Part shown: positions 53,593 through 64,000 of the stretch, piece by piece
Numbering within the stretch: the stretch's first letter is position 1
Layout of the letters: each line of letters begins with the position of its first letter
Source of the DNA: Paralichthys olivaceus
Taxonomy: Eukaryota; Chordata; Actinopteri; Pleuronectiformes; Paralichthyidae
Assembly (NCBI RefSeq): GCF_024713975.1
Contig: NC_091113.1
Span: forward strand, 11,730,501 to 11,794,500
Direction: 5' to 3'
Length of the DNA stretch: 64,000 nucleotides
The notes under the pieces: generated by a model
Databases searched by the model: none
Told to the model about the DNA's origin: nothing
The model's input: only the letters and a program-made list of their open reading frames with translations
Program-made: the position numbers and the translations under genes

Positions 53593-53598
53593 TTTATT
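53593..53598 (-). terminator. CCZ1 polyadenylation signal
   Basis: Minus-strand AATAAA about 105 bases after the CCZ1 stop. Confidence 0.55.
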
Positions 53599-53703
53599 AT
53601 ATTTTTTGTATTTTACAATGCAATTATTGCATTACTCTGATGCTGTCATGACAACCTTCAACAGTGACAGTTTTTAGTGTGGTGGAACAGTCGCTCCGCC
53701 TCA

Positions 53704-56700
53704 TCAGTCCAAGAAGAATATGTTGTTGAACTGTGTTGCACAAAGCCTCTTAACCTCCTCTGTGGAAGAGAAAAGATAGAAAGGCTTTAAGGGTGAAGTG
53801 GAGATTAAGTAGCAGGGTGGATTGTCTATTGTGGCGGTAATGACACAGATTTACTCTTCACCGGCTGGAGGAGACATACCGTTTACTTCGATCAGGTTGG
53901 CGTTCTTCTGGTTCAGGATCACGTACAGTTCTCTCTGGTCTGACTTCTTACCAACAACCCAGTAGTCCGTCATTGCTTTTACGATGATTTCTTCATCTTC
54001 ATCAACCCTGGGAGAAAGACAGACAAAACAAAGTACACAAAGTAAAACATTTGCATTTACGCATAAACCTCCTCCGGGGGAAAATACGCAATATCTGCTG
54101 AGTCCAGTGCATGTTTGAAAGCAGCTATAATGTGATTTAAAAAAGTAATATAATTTCATATTCTTTGAAGTTTTGTCTACTAAAACATTTTATATAACAA
54201 GCAAACAAGAGAGATGTTATTACCTACAATTCTGTATTTAATTCAGATAATAGCACAGAGAGCAAGTTTTGACCTTGCTAACAAGATAAGATGCAGCATC
54301 TACACAAAAACTACATAAACACAAAACAACATTATATTGAGATAAATGTCGATGCCAGTTTCATCCCACAGACGTTCACATGACGACAGTCTCATGACCA
54401 CGTCAAACGACAGAGCTTAAGATGTCCTCATGCTACCGTATCATCCACTGACACTTAAAGTTACCATAACTAAAACAAATCAATTCAAGCTACTCTTTGG
54501 TTTTTACTGGGAAAACCAAGAGTACCACAAAGATGATGTGTGGTCAGCCCCATGACAAATTCTTAAAACAAATATCCGGAAGGCATTTGGTAAAGATAAG
54601 TACCACTGTACTTTTACAAAGTGCATGTTCTCTGCTGTACCTGGCAAAGTCACAGTTGATGTCTCCCAGGATCTTCATGAGGTCGGGGTGGACAGAGGTA
54701 AGGCAAACACTGGCTGTCTTCCTCATGTGGATGGTGCTTTTCTCCGCCAGGTTCATGTGGTTGAAATAGATGAACTTAAACTGAGGCTCCTTCTCTGGCC
54801 TGCATGGACACAATAAATAAAACAGATACATTTAACTAAATAAACAGGACGCAAAACAAGGAGCAGTCTTTAGGGAATTAAGATGATTCATCTTTTTAAA
54901 GGATCTGCCAAGGAGGTGATGTATATGACAGTGAGATCCCGTTATTGTCAGGTTTAAGAGTGCAGCTCTCTCTGGGGCGGAGAATATAACACTCTGGTTG
55001 CTGAGGGCACAGTTACCCGACATGTATTAACACAGGCCATATAACTGATTCATATCTCTGCTGCATCTCATTAGCAGTGTCACCAGGCCAAATCAGGACA
55101 CGAACCTGAGTGCAAGCGGAGAAATTAGGGACAGCATTATTTATTCAGTGGATTTTGCACTACAGTGATTAAAAAGGAGCCCATCAAGTCGTCTGGGCCA
55201 GAGAGTCCAGTCTTAGATTACAGGCCAGGGCGTATCTGGAGCCGGGGTTAAAGGAGAGCAGGCCAGGGTGCCAGTTTTTAAAGCTACACTGCTTCAGTTA
55301 CCCACACAGATTTTATTGATTATGTTATATTATATAAGTTATAACAATATAAACAATGTCTTATTCTAGCTCTTCAAATGTAGAAAATCTCTGGTCTAAT
55401 TACAGGGAAAACATGGGGCGTGTTTGAAGTTCAGTTAGCGGTGGATTCTCAACTGACCCTGATATCCTGCGGTTAACGGTGAACTGTTCACATATATCAG
55501 ATGCCAGCAAGGTGAGCTGAGGTCCCACCAAGCCGTCCAACTGTTCACAGAAGTCCCTCGTCAGCTCCACTGAAGCTGGGAAGAGACAGAGGATGCAAGT
55601 TGATATTTTAGCTCTATATGAGCTGCAAAATGGCCAAATTTTATAAAAGCACAACATTATAGAATCAAATCATAAAAAGTAAACTAGGAAAGGGAATATT
55701 CATCATAGAAGTAGGTGCACACTTACCACTGATCATAAAACAAGCTGCAGCGCTCATCGCCTGGAAAAGTGCAGATCAGTGCAGGTTTTAAATGCAGTCA
55801 AGGTCACTCAGGTTAGAAATTACATAAACGTGATGACAAGCATCATGGGCCATACTTCATCATTTTAAAACTCAGCAGTCTAATCCCAAAAAATCCATAT
55901 CGTTTAATAGAGCAATGGAATAGATCCTCCTAAATCTACTGTTCATAAACGAATCCTGTCCGTTACAGATTATGAGTCTCACCTGAAAAAATTAATAACA
56001 ACTTTACCACCATTTTAATATATTAACTCATGTAGACTGTGACGAAACAATTGCATTTACTCTACTGTACCTTATAAACAATAAGATGCAGCTCTTCATA
56101 GCCGTCCTGTGTGCTGACAAAGATTTTGGGGAATCTGAATTTGGCCTCTGGATCTTTAAGGTTGGTGGGTCCTGTCAAAAACCTGGAGAGAACAGATTCG
56201 TGTTCAACAGAGAGAATATTCAGACAAGTTGTGAAAGTCAAAATCATAGACCCTCTATAAAGATGGACGACATGACAGCTTCCCAAAAGTGAAGCCAAAG
56301 CCTCTCGATCGCCACCTGTAGGACCGAGCCTCCTCCTTTTTACTGGATGAGACTTGGACCAAATTAAAAAGTCAAAGTCTCAAAGATATAATTTTAGGTA
56401 GTTCTTATCACGCTGAGGTTTGTTCAAGTGTTCAAATATCCAGTCAGGCCTCAATACTGTGTCTCCATCTCTCAACGTACCATCATTGGATATACCATTA
56501 AGTTAGAGCTGGAAAATAAAAAAAATTCTGTCCCGTGACAGCTCAACAGGAGTCAGACTTGGACTGCAGCTGCCAAACTTCACCTTTACACCTCAAGCAG
56601 AAACAACTTTTATAAGAAAGTAAATATGTGACTTTGTCTGGTTGCACAAATACACAGAATTTTCTGGAAGCTGCAGTGTTAGCAAAGGGAGTTTCCTCCT

Positions 56701-59700
56701 TATCTAATTCCAAGACAAACTCACAGCTGGTTTAAACAACATACAGCTGGGAACAGACACAGATTATTATGCAAACCTGTACATCAAGTATCATTATGCT
56801 CTTTGTTCGATGTGTAATGCTTTGTCTTTACTTGATATTACTCCATGAGGGCACCAAAAGACGCAGGTACACCAATGATGACACTTACCTTCCGTAGTGC
56901 AATAAATTCCCTGCAACCTCTGGCCTCAGAGGAGAGTCCCTGCCAGCCAACTAACAAGAGAAAAGACAAAATGAAGAAGTGAGAATGTGTGGCTTTGCTG
57001 TGGAAGCAATGATGTCTCAAATTCAGATCCTGTACGATCTGTCTGGATCATAAATCTTACAACTCCTTGACAGTTCATCATTAATGTGTTGTTAAAGTTT
57101 GAGTTTACGACCACCAACTCCAAATGTGTTCATCTATGTTTGGCCAATTATCTGCAAGACTACAAAAAACACACCAAACATGAAACTGTGGAGGAGTGGA
57201 GGGGGACACGCACTTAAGCAAAGTTTGACCGCAGCAAGAGTTGTTCCTCCTTCCTGCACAAACTCTCCTCACTACCTTGTTTTTCATAACATGTGCAGTG
57301 TGTTCCAAACAGATGTCTTTCTGAAACTGTTATTTTTCAATCTGTTCATTTGGCTCCCCCATCTCCTCACCTCTGGTTCAGAGTGTCTGGGGAACAGCGA
57401 GGTGGTCAGGTACTTGTACAGGATCCGCATATCGTCTTGTTCCAATCCGCTCCTGCAGAGAAAACAAAGAAGCTCAAGCTTTACACCTTATAACCTTCAC
57501 AACACACTGTGCAAAATGCAAAACCATAATTGTGTGTCTCCTGGGGGTAATTATAGTTCAGCAGTGGTTGTAAAACGTGCTACATCAAATACTCCGGAAC
57601 CAGAATGAAAGAACACAACGCAGCTACTTAATTTGGACAATAATTAAACAGCTCATCTTTGTTTGTCTATTGACAGTTTGCATTAAATGCTCACACTGCT
57701 CTCAAGTCAATTCATTAGCAATCACGTAATCCCCCCCCCGTGCCAACAGTGGAGGCTGATAGTGAAATTAAATGCAAGTGACATGCCAGGGAACCACAAA
57801 GAGGATTAGAGGTTATGTTTAAATCCACCTCTGTTTACACGGCATGTCATGATGTGTAAACAGAGGTTTGATTTTTATACCAGATTGTAGAATCCATTCA
57901 TTCATAGAGATAGTGGATGTCAGGGAAAAGGCACACAAAGTTGAGAACACATTTCCAACAAGCACTCTGTACCAGATAAGCTGGTCATTATACAGGAAGG
58001 CTGTGTATTTGATCAGGCTGAGGCTCTCCTCCACTCTGTTGACAAAGGACTGGATCTTCAGGTAGGTCATCTTATCCAGTGGGAAGAAGCTGATGCCTCC
58101 GAATACATCTAGGAGGTCGCAGGACTGCAAGTGGAGAGTCTGCAGATACTGGAAACCCCACAGTGACCGCACACAACAAAAATGACAAGACACAGGAGAA
58201 GGGAAGGAGCAAGGGGTTAGTTTACCTGTCTACAAGTGCCTCCTTACAGAGCAATAAAGAAAACGGCACAGGAAACTCAAAATGATTGACGCCCCCGCAC
58301 TGACATTCAACCTCTGATACACACCCCACAGCCTCTCTCTTTCTCACTGTCATTGAGTTACACGGAGGCAAGGGAATCCTGTGTGAACTTAAGAAGGGTA
58401 TTCCCTAATCACAAATGAATTATTTATACTTGTTGTTTCGCCTAGAGCTGCAGCGTTCCATCGAAGTGACAGCAGCTTGAGGCAAAGGCAGCTAATGCAG
58501 GCGGATAATTACAAGGAAATCAAGCATGACTCCAGCAAGTTTCCCAAGAGCGACTTGAATATTTACAAAGAAACAAAAAGCTCATTTCAGATAAGAACTC
58601 TGAGAATGTCGGGACAATAGGGTTGGGATGTTCTCTGGACAACTCAGCAGGAGATTCTCTGGTCAGACCATTTTACAACAACACATAAATGTCAGGAGAA
58701 TATCTGGAGTTAAGTGCATGTCTGAGAGCAGCTCAAAACGGTCCACAAAAGGTTTACTTGTGGTTAGACTGACTTTTTATAAATAACTGTGTGCAATATC
58801 AAATCAGTGAGTAAGACGTGGATGGATTTTTACCCTGTAGAAGAACTTTTCCAGCTTCTGTATGAGCAGCTCCACTCCTCCGGCTTCCATTGCTCTGACA
58901 AACGTACCATTGAAGAGCTACAGCATGAGGAGAGTAATCACTATTACAAGATGGATTCTTTGTGCATTATCAAGGCCTTAAATATGTAGTATGAGGTAGG
59001 CATGTCACCATATGGTTTTTAGATGATAACATTATACACTTTATATAGGTAAAATATTTAAGCATTATATAATGACATCATTTAAAACATACTGGAACCT
59101 ACCTTGTACATACTGTAGCATTGTCTTACAACTGCACCATAAACAGTATCCTACAAAGACAAGAGGCAATGGTTAGTAAAATGCTTTAAAGGAAACAAAT
59201 GAAGACATTCTCTCTCAGTACTCACAAGTATTTCCTCTTCCTGATATTCTACCGTGGGAGGTTTACCATCTTTGTTTGGTTTCTCAATCATGGGGTTTCG
59301 AACCACCTGAGGAATAGACATATCAGTCAGGGCCTACTTGTAAAATGTCTGTGGTTCCAGAAGTAAATTTCCCATTTGTTTAAATTTTTCATTATAATTT
59401 CAGTTTAAAGTCTGGAAACAGGTTGAACCAGCTTCGAGATAAATCATGAACATAATAATTTGATTCAGAGCAAAAAAAAAGAAGAATTGGAAAAAGTATA
59501 AGGTACAAGAATGTGTACACAATTCTTTTAAGATTAAAAGAACTACGCATTCCATGAACCATTGCGAATCATCCCTTTCCAACTGTTTCTTAAAATACTG
59601 TTGAAATCATACAGACAAGTGGCTTCGACAGGAGCATATAACATCAGTCTTGCAGCTTGAGGTCAGTCTACATTGGATGGATACAATATTATGGCTGATG

Positions 59701-60533
59701 ATCAAAAATCTCTATTCAGAGAGTGAATGGGATTTTTACTTCAGGAATCACACTGTTGAGATATAAACATGCAAAATTTGCAGATTACAAAAGAGATTTG
59801 AAACGTAAAAGCTAAATTACATTCCAATGGAAAATAACAAAATAATCCATATATGCTGAATAACTGTACATATGGGCCTTTAATATACCATGACTATCCA
59901 GAAATTGTCCTCTGGCTCGAAGAAAAACTGCCGGTTCTTCTGTGTGTGCAGGGATTTAGCCGGTTTTGTCGGACAAAAGGTTCTGGAGGACAAAAACATG
60001 TGACTGTGAGAAGCAAGGAGACACATGCAAACACAAGGTGTGACACTCCTTTCATACAGTTACATGTTTGCAGTACAAACTTAGCCATAAACTCATTACT
60101 AAGCTCAAAGCAAATGTTACAAAGACGTGAAAAGGCTAAATAAACACAACGAAATCCACCCTAATCAACGACTACAGGTAGACTCTTATAAGCACAGTAC
60201 TGAGATCTGTACCTGGTGAACTGTACAATGGCTTCACAAAGACCCACATTTCGGATCTTCTCATTCTTTTCAACATCACTGGGGTGGTAAAACAAAATCT
60301 TCTTCTCCTCCTAAATATAAAATATTTGGATTAGGAATTTAGTGATCCTATAAAATATTTTCAAACAACTAGAGTTAAAAAAGTAAAATGATTCAGGTGT
60401 AAAACATGTGCACAACAACTCTTCCTCTCGGAGTCAAGCTCACCTCTCCTTCTCGTGGTCCAAATGTTGGGTTATAAATGAAAAAACTAAGCAGACTGGG
60501 TGTGTACTGTTTCTCTTGCATTCCTGAAGCCAT
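53704..60533 (-). CDS. CCZ1: Vacuolar fusion protein CCZ1 homolog
   Basis: CCZ1 joins MON1 to form the exchange factor that activates Rab7 on late endosomes and autophagosomes. Fifteen exons (5' to 3'): 60533-60444, 60310-60213, 59982-59889, 59306-59226, 59150-59103, 58917-58834, 58148-57973, 57452-57371, 56950-56889, 56182-56071, 55760-55727, 55575-55458, 54799-54641, 54007-53880, 53759-53704. They give 473 residues (human 482). Strongly conserved stretches include LLSFFIYNPTFGPREGE, ILFYHPSDVEKNEKIR, RQCYSMYKLFNGTF, FGGISFFPLDKMTYLK, LTSVHPDLMKILGDI and the C-terminal ATQFNNIFFLD. The family folds as three longin domains, which here cover nearly the whole chain. The first exon starts behind a splice acceptor, so a non-coding leader exon is expected upstream. 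Confidence 0.97.
59395..59765. repeat. Dispersed repeat family R4, copy 2
   Basis: Shares GAACTACGCATTCCATGAAC, CATTGCGAAT, TACAATATTATGG and GAATGGGATTTTTACTTC with 29455-30015, in the same order and orientation. It lies in a CCZ1 intron. Confidence 0.65.
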
Positions 60534-61820
60534 TCTGGGGCTGTATCAGACACAAAAGAGAACAGCTGATGAAGACATAAAAGCTGAAACATCTCCAGAT
60601 TTCTTCCAGGTAACATCAACGTCAGCCTTATCACCATCTTTACCTAATCATCAGCATTAGTGTAACTTGTGTCTGGATTTCCTTTGCTCCAAAGACAGTG
60701 TGGTTCGCATGCCGTGCGCCTGCAGAGTGAAGACAAGTACATCACATACTGAGGCAAGACAAATCTGGAGCCACTAACTGATGGGTCACACTGAGTACAG
60801 TGGATCTGCATCCAAAGCTGGGAGCACAGAGGGCATCTATTCCCCGGGATGCACAGTTCTGATACACTGGAAGAGTGTCTGTCCAGAGTCTGGCATCAAG
60901 CATTTCCAGTCACAGTTGCATTCGTTCAGCCACTGACCTAATTTCTAATTCCACAGTGATCCCTAGCCCCAAATTACATGTAGTAAAAAAACATTCCTGT
61001 GAGTATAACACAACAAGGTATTGGGATTTTAATTTAGAAAAAATAAGAACATTGTTATTGTCTGGCAGCTGTTACACACAGATACCCCTGAGTCAGGATA
61101 TCAGAATCAGCAGAGAAAGTATTTAGATTTAGATATTAAAAACTTCCACTTGTGTCCATAAAGATCAAATTATGTACAGATGTAAACAGGTGAATGTTTC
61201 CAATAAAGAACAACCAACATAAAACGTTTGGATACTAATACTAATAAGTGTGTTGATTAAGGTAAAAACACAAGACATGAATTGTGATGGTCATTTTATA
61301 GATATCAGTAATGACATTTCAAACTCGTAGAGTTAGATCAGATAAAGTAATGCAGCTGTGTTTAATAGATTTTAACTGTGAATTCAGGGTAACGTGCGTG
61401 TTGAAGTTAACGAGTACAAATACGTGACATTCACTGTTATTACCAAGTCAACAAGCGGCCGGTGTGAGGTGAGTCAGGGCAGCTAGCGGGCTAGCTGTCT
61501 ATGCTAGCAGCGGGGTTGTGTCAGCAAAGGTCCAGGCGGAGAAAAAAAAAGCCGAGAACCGTGACGGTGACAGAACAACACGACGGTGACAGCCTCCGCA
61601 CAGAGAACACGGGCCACACGTTCAGGTGCTCGCGGCCGGAGACAGCGTAAATAAATAAAAAGAGCTCAATGAGAGGAGACGCAGCATTCTGCACATTATC
61701 AACTTCCTGATTCAGACAGCGCGGTGCCACACGCGCAAGTGTTCGTGCGGCAGTGATACCAAGTCAAATAAAAGGTTCCGGCTCTCCACGGGGAGCACGG
61801 CACGTTCTGTGTGCTGTATT
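60534..61820 (-). promoter_or_regulatory. CCZ1 5' untranslated region and promoter
   Basis: An acceptor (GATACAG) 7 bases before the CCZ1 start codon shows that a leader exon lies further up. CpG and GC content rise at about 61440-61810 (CAAGCGGCCGGTG, CGCGCAAG), the probable promoter and leader exon. The exact start is not determined, and no other gene was seen. Confidence 0.5.
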
Positions 61821-62165
61821 TTAAAGGTTCAGTGTGTAAGATTTAGGTTAAAAGGAACTATTGGCAGAAATTTAATGTAGAATAATTCTCATGATGTTTT
61901 CACTAATTCGTCTCATCTAAAATTGTATGAATTTTAGTTTTCTTTACCCCTGAAAAGGCCCTTTAAATTCAAATACTTTATATTTACATGGAGGGGACCC
62001 TCTCTACGGAGGCCGCCATGTTTTTTACTTTAGTCCAGAACAAACTAAACACCTTTTGAGTTTTTATGACGATTAAAGGCTGCCACTGGTTCTTTTTCAT
62101 GTTTGGAAGGAGAGGGTGAGGTGAGGGATGTTCAGCTGCAACATGTCATTTCAACACTAGATATC
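61821..62165. mobile_element. TTAA-flanked miniature transposon, copy C (3' end decayed)
   Basis: Left TTAA then AGGTTCAGTGTGTAAGATTT and the shared inner blocks CTATTGGCAGA, GGAGGCCGCCATG and GTTCAGCTGCAACATG. The right end is degraded, with only CAACACTAGATATCACAAAATTC left before a LINE relic. Confidence 0.7.
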
Positions 62166-62340
62166 ACAAAATTCTATATTCTTTATGTTCTTAAAACATG
62201 CTTGAAGTTTAGTTTATTGATTACATTGATTTATTAATAGGTATAACTGGATGTCATCTGCATAGCGATGGAAATTTACAGAGTGTCCTGATAATGTTTT
62301 GAATTTGAATTTCTTTAGGCAAGCTAGTTTTCTTGAAACT
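62165..62340 (-). mobile_element. LINE reverse-transcriptase relic (YADD motif)
   Basis: Read on the minus strand, 62275-62241 translates to FHRYADDIQLY, the catalytic YADD box of non-LTR reverse transcriptases. About 60 bases further LQACFKNIKNIE resembles the next conserved block of the same protein. The frame is otherwise broken, so it is a dead fragment of an L2/Rex-like LINE. Confidence 0.65.
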
Positions 62341-63130
62341 TGTTTTAATTCACATGCTTTTTTTTAATAGGCACTATGGATTCTAATGTTAATTGTATTG
62401 AGTTTGCAGTGCTTTCAACAAGATGGTCAACTCCGCCCCCAGATGGTCAATCTCCGCCCCATGCATTGCTTTGGCACTTATATTATTTTACATATCATAT
62501 ATCCTTTTAAGTTGCAGTGACAACATTCCTGTGATATTTAGAAGCAGTAATGTCCTTTGATGTCGGTTTCCACCCCACCAATAAACCAATACACAGTACA
62601 ATCCCTTGATCCAGAAAAGTTTTTCAGCAGCAAACATCAACATACAGGAGGTCTGCATTCAAACTACATTATCATTAGGAAATGCATTTTCTACTCTGAC
62701 AGTAATTTGACTATTTAATTTGGTCTATGTCCCATCTACTAACATGGAGGAAGTAGGGTTTATGACCAAAACTGCAGCTATGAACTTAGGCTTTGCTTTT
62801 GGTGAGAAGTCATGTCGTCTATCTTTATAAATAGACTAATAGTTTGCTAGTGTGTGTATTTTGAAGGACGGGTTGACTATGGTTGAAACATTTTGTCAGT
62901 CATTGAGAAATTATCACATTTTCTCATTGTCTTAAATGTCATAAACAAACAACTACACAATGAAAAGCACAAATTGCCCTCATGTAAGCTTCACTCCCTA
63001 AAACTCAAATCATGATGTATACCTTATGACATTGTGCTGACCATCTCCTGCCATCATGTACTGATCAGATGCAATGTGAGGATCTGCGTGAAGTTCTGTG
63101 ATGAGTCATATTTTACTGTGTTTATCTCAG
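62341..63130. other. Intergenic or 5' intron DNA before the SUN-like gene
   Basis: No supported gene. A near-direct repeat AAGATGGTCAACTCCGCCCC / AGATGGTCAATCTCCGCCCC lies at about 62421-62460. The SUN-like start exon opens with a splice acceptor at 63129-63130, so part of this is probably its upstream intron. Confidence 0.5.
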
Positions 63131-63142
63131 TGTCATCCAGTC

Positions 63143-63993
63143 ATGTCTCGTAGGAGTTCTCGTCTTTTGTCCAGCGGCTACTACAACACAGAATCCGACT
63201 CAAGTAGCGTGAGAACCATATTCTATGGCGCAAACCCCATCAAGTACGTTACTCAAGCAAGTCTGATTTGCAAACTGTAACAATAAACAATCATCAGTCT
63301 TTTCTTTAATGCCCCTGTGTGTGTTTTTGTGTAAAGGGTTATCAAGAGGAGAACAGAGACCTGCTCATGTACCTCTGGCAGAACCACTGGTAATGCAAGT
63401 TCACCCAACCATGAGCCACCTCTCACCGCAGGTCAGTTTAATGGTTAAAAATAAATTGAACTTCCCTTGCTTTCAGAGCAATATTAAGAAGAATTCCAGT
63501 TAAAACGAAAGCAATAATATTTGCATAAAATAATTAACACAATTTGATGTAACATGCTTGTTAATTTTTCTTTGTCATTAAAACTTTTCATCTTTAATCA
63601 AAATCAGGAAACTTCTCTGAGGAATTTTACAGGAAGCCCATGGCTGCCCCCAACTTTGATCCCCGTTCTGAGTACAGAAGCAGAATCAGCAGTGCCTTCT
63701 TTGGTCTGATTGGTGAGTACTAAAGTGCATCGATGTGTGAGTGTAAGGGAAATCTGGCTGGATGGATGATGTCTTCATACTTGATGCAGAGATTTTATGT
63801 ACCTTCCTCCAGTTGCTATCTATCGAGCTTCCAAAATCCGTCTTGGATCCTTCACATACTGCAATACAAAAAAAACAGGATTTAGTATTATAACGCAAAT
63901 ATTTGTTGAATTTGGATAATTTTCCTCTCCCTTTAGTCAATGTACTTTCATCCTGGTTTGGAGAATCCCAACAGATAAAACAATGCATACTAA
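63143..63993 (+). CDS. SUN-domain-like protein, N-terminal part only (runs off window)
   Basis: Four exons: coding 63143-63243 (exon from 63131), 63337-63431, 63608-63712 and probably 63937-63993, with consistent phases. The start MSRRSSRLLSSGYY matches the MSRRS-RL motif of SUN1 and SUN2, inner nuclear membrane proteins of the LINC complex. The rest (KVIKRRTETCSC; SEEFYRKPMAAPNFDPR; RISSAFFGLIVNVLSSWFG) is a Ser/Arg-rich nucleoplasmic-type N terminus. The transmembrane, coiled-coil and SUN domains would lie beyond the window, so neither the paralogue nor the family is proven. Human SUN1 is on 7p22, which gives weak support for SUN1. The last exon, with donor at 63994, is the least sure. Confidence 0.6.
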
Positions 63994-64000
63994 GTAAAAA

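Noticed and set aside
57099-57608. 169-residue plus-strand open frame
   Set aside because: It overlaps a CCZ1 exon in antisense and has no recognisable domain or splice context.

Overview
The window is vertebrate nuclear DNA, almost certainly from a spiny-rayed (percomorph-like) teleost. Genes are split into many short exons with GT..AG introns. The repeats are typical of fish: TTAA-flanked miniature transposons, a Harbinger-like element, LINE relics and long (CA)n arrays. Every protein aligns with vertebrate families. There are no prokaryotic operons, CRISPR arrays or viral genes. I rebuilt the exon chains by hand from splice sites and reading-frame phase. All six complete genes close as one open frame from ATG to stop, plus the nested gene ANKRD61.

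Layout: (1) 1-9444, plus strand, 3' half of CYTH3 (cytohesin-3/GRP1), end of Sec7 domain plus PH domain. (2) 12890-19212, minus, USP42, a deubiquitinase, with a GC-rich promoter near 20.0-20.9 kb. (3) 21922-32408, minus, EIF2AK1 (HRI), the haem-regulated eIF2alpha kinase. (4) 23786-26333, plus, ANKRD61, nested in one EIF2AK1 intron on the opposite strand. (5) 33560-39096, plus, PMS2 mismatch-repair endonuclease, head to head with EIF2AK1. (6) 39812-44308, plus, RSPH10B, a MORN-repeat radial-spoke protein with RFX-type half-sites just upstream. (7) 44931-51061, minus, DLGAP5 (HURP), a mitotic spindle protein with a CCAAT/CHR-like promoter. (8) 53704-60533, minus, CCZ1, a subunit of the Mon1-Ccz1 Rab7 exchange factor. 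(9) 63143-63993, plus, the N-terminal start of a SUN-domain-like protein that runs off the window.

The order CYTH3-USP42-EIF2AK1/ANKRD61-PMS2-RSPH10B-CCZ1 matches the human 7p22.1 block as I remember it, which also settles the paralogues (CYTH3 not CYTH1, USP42 not USP36). Three differences stand out: AIMP2 is not between EIF2AK1 and PMS2, EIF2AK1+ANKRD61 appear flipped relative to their neighbours, and DLGAP5 (human chromosome 14) sits between RSPH10B and CCZ1. These are housekeeping genes with independent jobs, so I see no evidence for a novel multi-gene system. The more interesting items are structural: the nested antisense gene whose poly(A) signal abuts a host exon, the micro-rearrangement, promoter motifs, and several small repeat families.
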